Positions 20,194 through 31,076 of a DNA stretch of 64,000 nt are shown here, piece after piece. The translations under genes and the position numbers were made by a program. The notes under the pieces are model-generated. The model saw nothing but the letters and a program-made list of their open reading frames with translations, made no database searches and was not told the origin of the DNA. The first letter of the stretch is position 1. Each line of letters opens with the position of its first letter. The stretch spans positions 248,001 to 312,000 of the forward strand of contig NC_082420.1 of NCBI RefSeq assembly GCF_004011695.2, read 5' to 3'. The DNA comes from Ascochyta rabiei. Taxonomy: Eukaryota > Ascomycota > Dothideomycetes > Pleosporales > Didymellaceae.

Positions 20194-22281
20194 ATGGCTT
20201 TCCAAGACCACAAGACAGCCTCAGGCTCCGATGTCTCCTCTGCGCATGGCGAGCCAGATGGCATGGGCCAGTCCTTCCCCGTCAAGCGCACTCGCTTTTC
20301 CCTGGCTGTCAACCAGGAGCCAAGTAGTTTCGCTGCCAATCCAAACACGTCCAATGCCGACTTCGATCCTATACCTCCATCGAAGCGCACTTGGCATACG
20401 GGCGCCTATATCGCCTACTGGATGGCCGATGCTTGGGCCGTCTCTAACTGGGAAGTGGGTATGTAGTACCTTTGAATGTTTTGAGACGTGTGATGGAATC
20501 GGTTCGACTGACCATCACTTGCAGCTTCCTCCATGATTGCTGCTGGTCTAAGTTGGAGAATGGCCATTGGAGCTTGCGTCCTCGGAAACACGATTATGGG
20601 TCTGGTCATCACTATGAACGGTAGGATTGGCGCCACGGTAAGTAAAACTCTTCCTCGTGAGGTCTGACGGCTAACCTGACTCGCTGTAGCTTCATACTCC
20701 GTTTCCCATTCTCGCCCGCATGCCATTCGGCTACTACTTCAGCTACTTCGTGGTAGTGTCCCGTTGTGCGCTTGCTATTATTTGGCTTGGGTGAGTCTAT
20801 TCTACTCTGCGCAACATGGTTGTGTGGGAAATACTAACAGGAGCCCCAAGTGTCCAAACAGTGACCGGCGGCCAATGCATGGAAGTGTTGCTTACCGCGA
20901 TATGGCCAAGCTTCGCCAACATTCCCAACCATGTTCCTGAGAGCCAGGGTCTCACGACTGCCGGATTTGTCGCATTCTTCCTCTACTTCCTGCTGCAATT
21001 GCCCTTCCTTTGTATACCCTACACGAAGATCCAGTATTTCTTCGGGTTCAAGTCAATCATTGCGCCTATCATCTTCCTCGCCGTGTTCGGATCAACTCTG
21101 CACAAGGCCGGCGGCACCATTAGCCGCAGCACTGTCATAACCGAAGGTACAACTCTCTCAGGCGCGGCGCTTGCTTGGGCCTTCTTTTCCAACCTCAACT
21201 CCGTGCTCGGAAACTACGCCACTCTGGGTTTAAACATTGCCGACTTCTCGAGGTACGCCAGCAAGCCGAGTGCGCAGAATGTCCAGGCAATCGTCATTCC
21301 CTTCATCTTCACAATCGTTGGTCTACTCGGTATCTTCACCGCCGCAGCGTCTGAGACAGCCTATGGCAAGATCATCTGGAACCCGATTGAGATCATCCAT
21401 GACTGGATGGCATCTGGCTCTCACGCCGGTCGAGCTGCTGCTGCATTTGGCGCTATTGGGTTGCTCATCGTCACCCTCGGTATCAACATCTCCGCCAATT
21501 CCATCAGCGCAGCCAACGACCTGGTCTCCTTCTGCCCCAAGTACATCAACATCCGTCGTGGTCAAATCCTTGCGGCTGTTATTGGTGCCTGGGCGTGTGT
21601 TCCAGTAAGTTTTCATCGTACACGAACTAAGCAATCACTCTGACCATCCGCGCAGTGGAAAATTCTTGCATCAGCTCAGAAGTTCCTTGCGTTCCTTGGT
21701 GGCTACACCATCTTTCTGGGGCCCATGACAGCAATCCTCATGACAGAGTAAGCAAAGACCTCCAATTCGGAAGGGTTGGATGCTGACTTTGTGTGCCTTA
21801 CAGCTACTACATCTCACGTCGTGGTAACGTGTCGGTTCCCGACATGTATGACTTCAACGGCATGTACCGCTACTCTGCAAAGTACGCCACCAACTGGCGC
21901 AGTGTTGTCGCACTCATCATTGGTTTCCTGCCTCCGCTTCCAGGCTTCATCAACAGCGTGTCACTCAACACGATCAATCTCTCTGACGGCGGTAAACACC
22001 TGTAAGTTTTCTAGGGATGATTAGGACAGCTGGCGAACCAACGCTAATCTGTATCTAGCTTCGCCATCGGCTACATCTACTCTTTCGTTGCTGCTGGTCT
22101 GTTCTATTGGGGCCTTATGCGCTGGTTCCCCCACACAGCGAGTCACCTGGACTATCCAAACACAGGCGAAGACATCATTGCCGCCGCGGACGAGAAGCAC
22201 CTTCTATCTGGTGAGCGGAAGCCGCAAAAGGGAATCCGGGATCTTATTCGCTCCGTACGCCACCGACAGAGTAACGTCTGA
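20194..22281 (+). CDS. NCS1 family nucleobase/nucleoside permease (Fur/Fui/Dal type)
   Basis: Seven exons: 20194-20458, 20525-20637, 20690-20790, 20851-21604, 21656-21747, 21804-22001, 22059-22281; 1,746 nt, 581 aa, all junctions in phase. NCS1 sodium/proton-coupled permease of the plasma membrane with about 12 membrane spans. Diagnostic segments: WHTGAYIAYWMADAWAVSNWEV before span 1, GRIGATLHTPFPILARMPFG, the SNLNSVLGNYATLGLNIADFSRYA loop, and the LGINISANSISAANDLV helix. These are closest to the fungal Fur4/Fui1/Dal4 branch (uracil, uridine, allantoin, thiamine) rather than the Fcy2 branch. Which substrate cannot be told from the sequence. The cytosolic C-tail (HLLSGERKPQKG) is acidic/Lys-containing, as in permeases endocytosed after ubiquitylation. 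Confidence 0.9.
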
Positions 22282-24155
22282 GCTAACTTTGGTGCTGGAG
22301 AGGCTTCTGTACGGAACCAACAACCACTCAATGATCCGACTTGTTTCAACGTTTGCTAAGTAGATGCCCGGGGGACAAGGCCGCGAGACATGAACTTAGG
22401 CTGCTTACACTGATGATTACAATCTGTATGCACACTTTGTATTATTTTGAACCGTGATGATCAATCACCCTTGCTGCCGCTGAAGAACCAGCACCAATAC
22501 TCAAAACCAGACTTTTTATATCCACAGAACCCCCTTGTCTAAGAAAAAGAAAACCTACTCGAAAGCCACACACTAGCCAAACAACACCGCACCCACGATA
22601 CATCGTCAGCGTCTAAGAATCCGCTCGACCTCGTTACAACTAAAACACCCCACTCCACCCCCATAAATGTCGCATCACCATCAACCATCAACCCCTTCTC
22701 TGATCAGCGCGGATGCATCCACCACCTCCACAGCATACACCCATCTCACATCCAAAGTTACGACACTACAACCCACCCTCTCGCTTCCCCGATACGCACA
22801 GCGTACAACCCTCCGCTTCAATGGTAAACACACCCCACGATCGCCAACACAATCGTTCTGAACAGAATGACAGCCGGATGCCTAGTCCGCTTCGGGGGAC
22901 CTCGACTGCGGCGGCTGCGGCGGGGCATGTTGGGGGGGTATTCGTTGGTGTGTTGGCGTGGTGTAAGGTCGGGTTTCGCGGCGTGGAGCGTGCAGTGCGT
23001 TATTTGGAAGTTTGGAGCGCGTGGAAGTGTGATCTTTGGAGAGGGGGATACTTAGGAGGAAGGCGATGGGACGGGAGGCGAGGTTTTGTAGGTGCCTCTA
23101 CAATCCCCGGTGTTTGGGTTTTGGCTTCGCGTTGCAGTGAACCGGACTTTGAGGCTGGGGTTTGCCCAATTAGAGAGGGGGTTTCGGGGGGGGGGGGGGG
23201 GGGGGGGGGTTCTTCTGTCTGTGGATGTTGGGCGAAGGGGGGTTGTAGAACCGGGTGTGCCTTGGAAAATTGCATGATGGTCATCATAGTACTGAGAAGG
23301 TCTATGGTGGGTGATTGAAATGTAAGTTTGCTGGCCTTTTGAGACTGAGCCTTGATCCAATATAGCTCGCTGCCATACTGACAATACTATTCCATATTCC
23401 CTCCTGGCGCTTCTTTGAACGAGTGAGCAAGATGATTATTGGATGAAGACCGGTATCCACGTACTGCATGATAATACACTCAGGGTTTTGATTTTGGGCT
23501 TAGACGCACAGTGCGCACGTAATATGATATCGACTGTGGTACAAGGATATGTAGGTATGGAGTCTCTTGTGAATCTGTAGAAACAAAACAATGAGACCAC
23601 ATGAGTATTCCAACCTGTTCGCGACCGCACCTTTCCGTCCCCTCTCGCCTTGAGTGCTCCGCTTAGACCAACCAAACTATCTCGATAAGTCTCGAACCCA
23701 AAGGTGAGCTCATACGTCGAAGAGAAGTGAAGTGGTACTGAACAGAGCGAAAATGTCGTGCGGTTCAGATTGTCGCGCCTCTTACTTTAAACAAATGAAC
23801 TCGATGGGTGAGCTCAAGCCCGAAGGCGAGCGACTCGAGAGTCGAGAAGGTGTTTTAAGCGAACGGTTGGTTCCGTTCAGGGATGTCGAATCGAAAGAGT
23901 GTGTTCTGATTGGTAAAAACTGGTAAGATCTGGCTAAATCCGAAGGGAGCATAATTCAAGCCAAGGGTACCTGGCAGGTAATGGTGGAGCTGTTAGGCGA
24001 GGAAGTGATGTCGAGGAGAAGCATGGGGTATAGAATGCCGTGTAAATGCTGTCTTTGTCGCCGATGCCTTGCGGAGGTGGAGCGCCAGAAAACTCAAAAA
24101 CGTGCATCGCGATATCTTTCAATCCGTTTTTTGTGGTGCAAGTATGTTGCAGGAT
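22282..24155. other. Gene-poor intergenic stretch with a 24-base G run
   Basis: 1.9 kb without a supportable gene. 23186-23209 is an uninterrupted run of 24 G. The 22.6-22.9 kb part is CA-rich and low in complexity. Short frames overlap the G run or are not protein-like. It contains the 3' ends of the converging neighbours. Confidence 0.55.
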
Positions 24156-25733
24156 CTAGCGACGAGCTACGAAAGCAACTAGGTCGACTAGAGCACCTGC
24201 AGCAGCGACAGCGATGCAACCCCATGGTAAAGACGAGAGAACAAACCAGCTTGTAGCGACTGTGTTCCATACCTGTGAAGTATTGCTCAGGTCGTGAATG
24301 TACTCCAGGTCAGGTGATGGACTGTTGGTCCTGACGAGTGATGTGGAGTCTCCAACCGTAGACGTACGATGGCCGTTGTCGTCCTGGACCTGGTTGTAGT
24401 CTTCAGCAATATGGTTGATCCGAATTTCTGCATCGGATACGGCCATGCGGGCGGTTTCAACGGCGGTCACGTTAACCTCCGCGGTGACTTTTGCAGCCTT
24501 GACGAATTCAATAAGCCCGAAGACTTTGTTGTGAATGTCGATTACATCGCCACAGATCCAGTACTCTGCACCTGATACAGGGACGAGAGTCTTCGTGGTG
24601 ACTTCCTCAATGTTTACATTGCCGATCTCGTGGTCAGCTAGAGTGGCCTCGACGATGGTGATGAGGTTGTGGGTCATGGCGTTCACTATTGTGAGGTCGA
24701 CCATGGGATCTCGGCGAACGCGACCACCATCTTCGCCTGCAATTGAAGAAGCGGTGGGATTGCCACACATCGCTTCTTCTTCGACCTTGCTGAGAGAAGG
24801 CGAATCGGGTGGCGTGTAAGATGTGAGAGAGCCTGAGGTTGAGTTAGATTGTGGCTTGCCGACCTCCATTTCCGTCTGCATACTAGTCTGATCGTAATAT
24901 GGGTGTTGTGTTTTGCTCGTAGCGTCGCCCAAAATGTCCGAGATAAGGAGAGTATCCGACATATGGTTGAAGTCGACAAACTCGTGCGAGATCTCAACTT
25001 CGTCCAGCTTTTCGAAATTGGTGGGGATATCGATGGCAGCAGTTACGGGATCGTACTGATCGGTATGAATCAACATGCAGCCAGATGTCTCAATGAATCT
25101 ACCTGGTTCTTCAACTCTGTCCTTCCACCCACCAACAAGTACCATGGATGGTGAATCGGGCGGGGTGAATGGCCCGTCTTGTCCATATTCGGAATGACTA
25201 TCTTGAGATAGCGCCGGTGATGATGTCGAGGCAAATAGCAAACTGGCATCCTTGATGTACTCACCCTTGCTATCTTCTTCCCAGGTCATCGACTGCTGAA
25301 GAGGGGACGGCTTCATCATAATCGGAATCTTCATGCTACGGCACATGCTGACCTTGGTACTCAGCCAATTGGTGTTGTAGTTGTAGCGCCGATCAGAATA
25401 GGTGGAATCGCCGTCGTGGCTCATCTCGACATAGGCAGGGCGGCGATGCTCGTCCTTGCTCCAGAGCTCTGCAGCTGCTTGGGCGGGTGATGGCCACTGG
25501 TAACAAGGAACCGAATCGTACTTATCGGTGGACTTGAGAGCTGCTGGCGCGGCGAACTGCTTGATTTCGTGGTCCTCCTCTTCAGCAATGCCGGGTGCGT
25601 GTTGTAGGAGACCAAAGTCATCGATGGTGGGCACTAAGTAGTCGGCTATGGCTTTGTAGGTATCGATGTTAAAGTTGTCATCATCATCGTCCCAATTGTT
25701 GCCAGTGGCAGAGGTGTACATGTAAGCAGCCAT
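24156..25733 (-). CDS. Hypothetical acidic protein with C-terminal membrane anchor
   Basis: 525 aa from Met 25733 (MAAYMYTSATGNNWD); an in-frame Met at 25919 gives a longer N-terminus that reads like upstream non-coding sequence. Mostly hydrophilic, acidic and Ser/Thr/Pro-rich. The motif TPPDSPS occurs twice (FTPPDSPSM and YTPPDSPSL), each next to short acidic stretches, suggesting phosphorylation or docking sites. A helical segment KAAKVTAEVNVTAVETARMAVSDAEIR precedes a single C-terminal hydrophobic helix (WFVLSSLPWGCIAVAAAGALVDLVAFV) ending in two Arg, as in tail-anchored proteins. No family recognised. A CAGGTATGG site near the 3' end could be an alternative donor. Confidence 0.6.
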   Translation of the reverse strand: MAAYMYTSATGNNWDDDDDNFNIDTYKAIADYLVPTIDDFGLLQHAPGIAEEEDHEIKQFAAPAALKSTDKYDSVPCYQWPSPAQAAAELWSKDEHRRPAYVEMSHDGDSTYSDRRYNYNTNWLSTKVSMCRSMKIPIMMKPSPLQQSMTWEEDSKGEYIKDASLLFASTSSPALSQDSHSEYGQDGPFTPPDSPSMVLVGGWKDRVEEPGRFIETSGCMLIHTDQYDPVTAAIDIPTNFEKLDEVEISHEFVDFNHMSDTLLISDILGDATSKTQHPYYDQTSMQTEMEVGKPQSNSTSGSLTSYTPPDSPSLSKVEEEAMCGNPTASSIAGEDGGRVRRDPMVDLTIVNAMTHNLITIVEATLADHEIGNVNIEEVTTKTLVPVSGAEYWICGDVIDIHNKVFGLIEFVKAAKVTAEVNVTAVETARMAVSDAEIRINHIAEDYNQVQDDNGHRTSTVGDSTSLVRTNSPSPDLEYIHDLSNTSQVWNTVATSWFVLSSLPWGCIAVAAAGALVDLVAFVARR

Positions 25734-26585
25734 CCTTGGAGTATGTAGCTGGATACAGTGTAATGCAGTTGAAAAGTGATTGAGGTAGGGCAGTAGCATC
25801 AGAGTTTGTGAGATGTTCTGGATAGGGAGGGGTAAGAGCGTGAAAGTCTTGTAGGGCAGTTGCTCTGGTCGAAGTGTAGGTGGGCTTGGCGGCTCGCACA
25901 GTCCTATGACCAAGGGCAACGACTAGGAAAAGTGGATATCGGGGACCACCGAACGTTATTATGACAGATAAACAGTCGCAGGACCTTTCACTGCGACGGT
26001 CCTGAGAATTATTGGGTGAAGTGAAGTGAAAACTCGCGTCAACCATACTTGGAGCCTGTCGAAACCAAGGTTCAACATAGTGACCGCACAATGTGTACCA
26101 AAAATGAGTTTTTCATATGGAGTTGATGGTTGACCTTGTCACGGTTCGGTTATTTGTTTGAAAGAACGAAGTTTTAGTCTGGTCGTGAACGTCTAGCGAT
26201 CTGGTCGAGGCCTTCTGCACGAATAAACCCCGCAGACTGACACCCACAAAATCACTGAGCGAACACATCTGATGGGCTTTTATGTCGGGTACAGGTCATA
26301 AATCATCGATTGAAGGGAGGTTAAAAATGAGCACTAAAATTCATCCCTCAAAATGCTGAACCGAACATTGCGGGCACAAACAAACATTGTGAGATGGCAC
26401 AAAGAAATATCTTGAGATAGCACTCGAAACAGGCACAAAGCGAACCGGAGATTGCACTCAAGAAGAAATGGCACCAAATAACAAATCATGTTCTCTAACA
26501 AATTTGACATCTCTAGCGAGTGTGAAAGTCTCGTAGAGGATGCAGGCAGCAACGGCCATAGGCGCAAAATGTATCCCAGTCAAGC

Positions 26586-27992
26586 CTAGCTTCTTCGCAA
26601 TGTGAGTCGTTTCTTGATGAGGTTTTTGGTTTCGCGGTTCCAGCGTCGGCAGCGATTCTTCGGATGCAGGTTGTTGAATAGTGTCGAGTACAGATCTTGT
26701 GTGTCGTGCTTGTCTAGGGACTGGCGAACATCCTCAATCCGACAGCCATCATCCAGTATCTGGACTTCTGCGCGCATTGGAAACCCAGTGGTTTGATCTT
26801 CCGTAAAGACTGTCTTGTGAGTATTTGGTTCGACCGTGTCCTGCGGCTGAGGTTCTGTTGTTTCGTCGCACAACTCCGGTGCTGGAGAACTCCGATGTAG
26901 CAGGGTTACCGCACCCTGGTCATTGAAGGCAGCAGAGGAGGTGATCTTAGCCTTAGCGTCTAGTAAATTGGTTGTTCTTGTGTAGCTGGACCAGGCGCTA
27001 TCGTAGGAGGGTTTGGTGGTAACCAAAGTAGGCTCTGAGGATACCGAATTGCACAGAGACATCTCATCGCAGAAACGTCGAGCGATCAAGGTGCTCACAG
27101 AATGGTGACATATCTCAATGGCCATAGATCCTGTCAGTGGGGCCACAGACAGCTCATCCCCCTCGAGAGCAATGGTCTCAAGCAGCCCAGGACCGTCAGT
27201 GATGGTACCAGCAGATAACAAGTCTTGACCTGCATCGACATGAGACCGCTTTGCATGCGCCGCCTGTTTCCTCAGTGCCCGCTGTCGCAGCAAATAGTGC
27301 TCAACGAAATCCTCATGGGTCGTAGTGAGAGTTTGCACATGATCAGCATCCCAGCTAGATCGTTCATGCGTGTGAACATCCACCTCCTCCTTATCCTCGG
27401 TCAGGACTTCAGTGCGCAGCGAAGACTGTCCATGCACCATAGTCTCGCCGTATTCCCACTTCAAGCGGCGCCAGTCGCGGTAGTGCTTGATACTATCACC
27501 GCCATCGTGCGTTGCAGCAAAGCGTAACCGTAACTTTTCTGCTGCATCGACTACACGGAACACGTGAGTGTCGGATATCTGGCGGTTGTGACACTCCGGA
27601 TGGCCTGCAAAGTTAGGGTCATGGCAGTACTTGGGTGCTTCGTAGCCGACAATATCTGCCAACCCATTGTTTGAAACTTCATCGTCCTCATGGATTGCGT
27701 CTAAGTTTGAAGTACATGGGCTTGAAGGGTGTGTTTCGGAATCGTATCTATCGTCGGAGTCGGGGTCGAGTTCGCGGTCGACATGAGGGAAATTCTCCTC
27801 GTCTGCACTCGCCATCACCATCATACGCGTGAAGGATGTCGTTCCACGACTTCGAGAGAGCCTACGTGCAGTATCATTATGCATGTCACTTTTAGTTTCA
27901 GCAGACATGGTAGGCTGTTCGACGGTGTTCTCTTCCTTCTTGAGGTTGCTGGAGTTGTATATACCCGCTAGTGTTGTTTGACTTGTCGGCAC
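26586..27992 (-). CDS. Hypothetical hydrophilic protein
   Basis: 468 aa from Met 27992; Met 27908 (MSAETKSDM) is an alternative start. No signal peptide or membrane segment. The N-terminal third is acidic (ADEENFPHVDRELDPDSDDRYD). A more structured-looking middle follows: YEAPKYCHDPNFAGHPECHNRQ, which carries two C-x-H pairs, then DTHVFRVVDAAEKLRLRFAAT and HYRDWRRLKWEYGETM. The C-terminus is basic (RCRRWNRETKNLIKKRLTLRRS). It lies on the same strand as, and upstream of, the other unrecognised gene at 24.1-25.7 kb; I see no sequence similarity between them. No family recognised. Confidence 0.6.
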   Translation of the reverse strand: MPTSQTTLAGIYNSSNLKKEENTVEQPTMSAETKSDMHNDTARRLSRSRGTTSFTRMMVMASADEENFPHVDRELDPDSDDRYDSETHPSSPCTSNLDAIHEDDEVSNNGLADIVGYEAPKYCHDPNFAGHPECHNRQISDTHVFRVVDAAEKLRLRFAATHDGGDSIKHYRDWRRLKWEYGETMVHGQSSLRTEVLTEDKEEVDVHTHERSSWDADHVQTLTTTHEDFVEHYLLRQRALRKQAAHAKRSHVDAGQDLLSAGTITDGPGLLETIALEGDELSVAPLTGSMAIEICHHSVSTLIARRFCDEMSLCNSVSSEPTLVTTKPSYDSAWSSYTRTTNLLDAKAKITSSAAFNDQGAVTLLHRSSPAPELCDETTEPQPQDTVEPNTHKTVFTEDQTTGFPMRAEVQILDDGCRIEDVRQSLDKHDTQDLYSTLFNNLHPKNRCRRWNRETKNLIKKRLTLRRS

Positions 27993-28532
27993 GCACAGCG
28001 CCTTTTGTTCCTCATCTTTATCGGCATCGAGCTACAAAAAAACGTGAACGAACTTCCTGCTGACCGGCTTTATTAGCTTGTGTGTCTTTGTCCTGTGCCG
28101 CCAGTTGCCCAAGGGTGTCGCCCTGGATAATCTTTTTTGCTGTCCTGCTCGACTTGAACAATGCATGTCTATTAGGCGTGCACTGTACCGGCCTTAGTCA
28201 CCGATTAATCCTTCTTTGCCTCTGTCATAGACATGAGCTTCAATGACAAGTATGCTTTTCGGTGTAGTCGCGGCTGTATGCGTAATTGTGTCTCGAGCAC
28301 CCGCCGGTAAACGGTGCCTAGCGTGGATTAGCAGCACCTTTAGCAAGCATAGATGTGTCGTGGGGTTGAACGACTGGCCCAGTACAAGACACGGACAGCA
28401 ATAATGGAGCCGCTTCGAACGCCTGAATCGTGATAACACTGAAAATGAGTATGCAATTGGGGCGGCTTCCGGTTATGGTCCTCGCAGTCTGCCACTCGAT
28501 ATTGTTCGATATGTACATCCTGACTGACACTT

Positions 28533-29611
28533 CTATAGTGTCGACTTCCTGTGCATAACCGTCGCAGCAGCCTGTGACATATTAGTATCCGCCTCACTTC
28601 TAGGTCAAAAATTCGACTCACCTGATGGTTGGGGAAGACAAGTGTGTCCGCAACGACGACATTCTCCCTTCGCCCTGCCGTGAACACGACAATCTCTGCA
28701 ATATCATCTCCCGTCAAGGGCTCCACGCCCTCGTAGACCTTCTTCGCCTTCTCTTTGTCGCCACCAAATCTAACCACGCTGAACTCTGTCTCGACTTGCC
28801 CTGGGTCAATCTCGATGATGCGGACCCTGCTCGCGATCAACTCCTTGCGCAGCGCGTCCGTGAAGCTCCGCACCGCCGCCTTGGTAGCGCAGTAAATGGA
28901 ACCACCTGGGTAAGGTTCGCGGCCGGCGATGGAGCCAATGTTTATGATGTCGCCACGGCCGCCATCCGCGCGGGCGAGGAAGATGGGCAGGATGGCCTGA
29001 GTCATTGCGATGAGGCCTGTGACGTTGGTTTGAAACATAGTGTTGATGTCTTCTGCCTTGATCTCTGGGGCCTTATCGACGCCCTTGACGAGGCCGCTAC
29101 TTACAGTCAGTTTCCATGTCTATTTGGTCTCATCTGGTTCGAATGGACGGTGCAATACGTACGCATTGTTCACCAGGACGTCGACTTCCTTGAACTCGGT
29201 AGGCAGGTTGCCTACGAACTGCCCGATCTCCGAGACATTGCTGACGTCGAGTTTCACAACATGAACTTTGACGCCCTTTGCAAATCCCTCAATCTCTTTC
29301 TTGACTTCCTTCAGCGCGTCCTCACGACGCGCTGTGAGGATGAGCTTCAAGTCATTCGGCTGTGTGCGCGCAAACTCCAGAGCGGTGCTCTTGCCGATTC
29401 CCGAGCTGGCGCCCGTGATCAGGATGGTCTTGCCGGCGAGGCGCTTGGCTTGAGAGCTGGACATTCTGGCGAAGACTTTGCTGAAAGCTGTGGGGGAATT
29501 GCTCAGTGTAAAGGGCGATGGGAAGCTCAAAACGCGGGGTTTAAGGGCGAGAAAGCTCCGGGATAAGGCAACGGCGGTGCGGATAAGGTTTCCTGTGCCG
29601 AGAGAACTCAT
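28533..29611 (-). CDS. NADP-dependent short-chain dehydrogenase (Ydf1-like)
   Basis: Three exons: 29611-29163, 29096-28622, 28571-28533; introns 66 and 50 bp, 963 nt, 320 aa. Classical SDR: TGASSGIG cofactor loop, VLVNNAG, a catalytic Ser in NIGSIAG, and YCATK for Tyr/Lys. The order LDVSNVSEI, PIFLARADGGRGDIINIGSIAGREPYPGGSIYCATK and VETEFSVVRF matches yeast Ydf1 (YMR226C) and bacterial YdfG, which oxidise 3-hydroxy acids/L-allo-threonine with NADP. The last exon adds AAATVMHRKSTL, the expected family C-terminus, supporting the small terminal exon. About 50 residues precede the usual start (MSSSQAKRLAGK) and are basic/hydroxylated, possibly a mitochondrial leader; initiation at the internal Met (near 29464) is the alternative. 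Confidence 0.88.
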
Positions 29612-30002
29612 GTAAAGTACGATGTGTCAAGACGGGGCAATTGGGCCTTTTGAAGGAGTTGCAGTACTGATTGGGTCGCCTTTGCATCCTTGATAAGAGA
29701 GGTGCAGATACTCGAGGCTACCGGAGAATCTAAGCCCGAGTCAGGGATCAGAGCTTGGATGGTGGGGTTTAGAGAGCACGAATCTGTGGAGGGGCATTTC
29801 ATCATTCCAGACACGATTGCGATGTCGCAGATGCTGGAGGTGACATGGCGGCGTACGATGGATACATGAGTGCACATTTATCACGTTAAAAGGCCAAGAT
29901 TTGATCGTTCATTCGTTTCATTCATGCCGCCGCTGTGGCTGGTCATCTTGACTTCGTATCGTAGGGTATCTCAGCATCAACCTTGTCACAGGAACAATGC
30001 AT

Positions 30003-30442
30003 TTAGGCCTTGCCCTTGCGCTTGAGCTCAGCCTCCTCCTCGTCCCTCAGCTCCTGGTCGAGCTTGGCGCCAGCGCTGGGCTCGTTGCCGTGAAGCTTTG
30101 CAGGCAGAGTAGCGTCAACCTTGCGCAGACGGCCCTCTTCGCTCAGCTTCTCGTCGTCCTCATGCTCACGCTTGGATTCACGCTCGAGCTTGTTGGCAAT
30201 GGATCGCTCATCCTCTGTATTATTGTTAGTATACTCACTGTAAGATGGTGGGAAGGGCATAGAGGAGAGAATCGACATGCGCAATGGGAGAGCTTACTGG
30301 AGTCCTGGGCCTTGTGAGAGTTCTCCTTGCCCTCGTGGAAGCGGTTCTCCTTCTTCGCCTCCTCGATCTCGGATTGTTTGTAGTTGCGCTGGTCACCAGC
30401 CTCGTAGACCTGAGAGTTACCGACGTTGGAAGTTCCAGACAT
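30003..30442 (-). CDS. Small highly charged hydrophilic protein
   Basis: Two exons: 30442-30298 and 30214-30003 (intron 83 bp, donor GTAAGC, acceptor ACAG), 118 aa. Almost entirely Lys/Glu/Asp/Asn/Gln with no hydrophobic core: MSGTSNVGNSQVYEAGDQRN at the start, LERESKREHEDDEKLSEEGR in the middle and EAELKRKGKA at the end. Such composition is typical of intrinsically disordered, dehydrin/hydrophilin-like fungal stress proteins; that function is inference only. The ATG has a TATA element about 120 bp upstream, consistent with a strongly regulated gene. Confidence 0.75.
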
Positions 30443-30561
30443 GATGATGATGTGTGTATGTGTTGAGGTGTGTTTGGAGTATTGAGGTGAATTGAGTATG
30501 ATTTGATGTTATGCAGGTAGTTGATGAGGGAATATGGTGATGCTTCGTAGCGTGCAGACCC

Positions 30562-30567
30562 TTTATA
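30562..30567 (-). promoter_or_regulatory. TATA box of the small charged-protein gene
   Basis: The minus strand reads CTTTATAAAGG, centred about 120 bp upstream of the ATG at 30442. Good TATA consensus at a normal distance. Confidence 0.55.
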
Positions 30568-31076
30568 AAGGTCGTGTGCGTAGACAGACAACGATGACGT
30601 AGTCGCGTGCTAAACGTTATGATCTCATGGTGGAGAAAATGCACGTCCGAAATTTGGGTTCTGAAAAACGATGCGGCACGATGATGCGCAGCTGCGGGAC
30701 GAAAGTGGGCCGGAATGTGTTCCTGGCCGATCGCTGCGGCTGTGTGTCACGATCTTTCGAGTTGTGACGATGTTTGTCTGTGTTTTGGCAGAGGTTAGAG
30801 ATTCACGTATCCTTGCAGGAGTACGATGAACACAATCAAACACAGACGATGGATGCAGAAAACGACGTCAATTGCTAAAGGTAGTCTGACAGTACTGCAA
30901 AGCTTCATGGTTATGGTGCACCACAACTGCCATACATCAGTGCTCTCCGTTCATCACGCCAACGTGCGGCTAGCAAGCGGCGACTTGCCAGCTTCTTCAA
31001 TCATGGCGCTCCACCCACCGTGCATGGCGCTACAACTATGTACAACTCGTTCCAATTTACGTATGAACAGACACAA

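Noticed and set aside
29130..29145. GGTTCGAATGG, B-box-like
   Set aside because: Lies inside the SDR intron, with no A box or acceptor stem at a tRNA distance.
28625..29566. 313-codon plus-strand frame
   Set aside because: Antisense to the SDR gene, whose motifs and splice sites are unambiguous.
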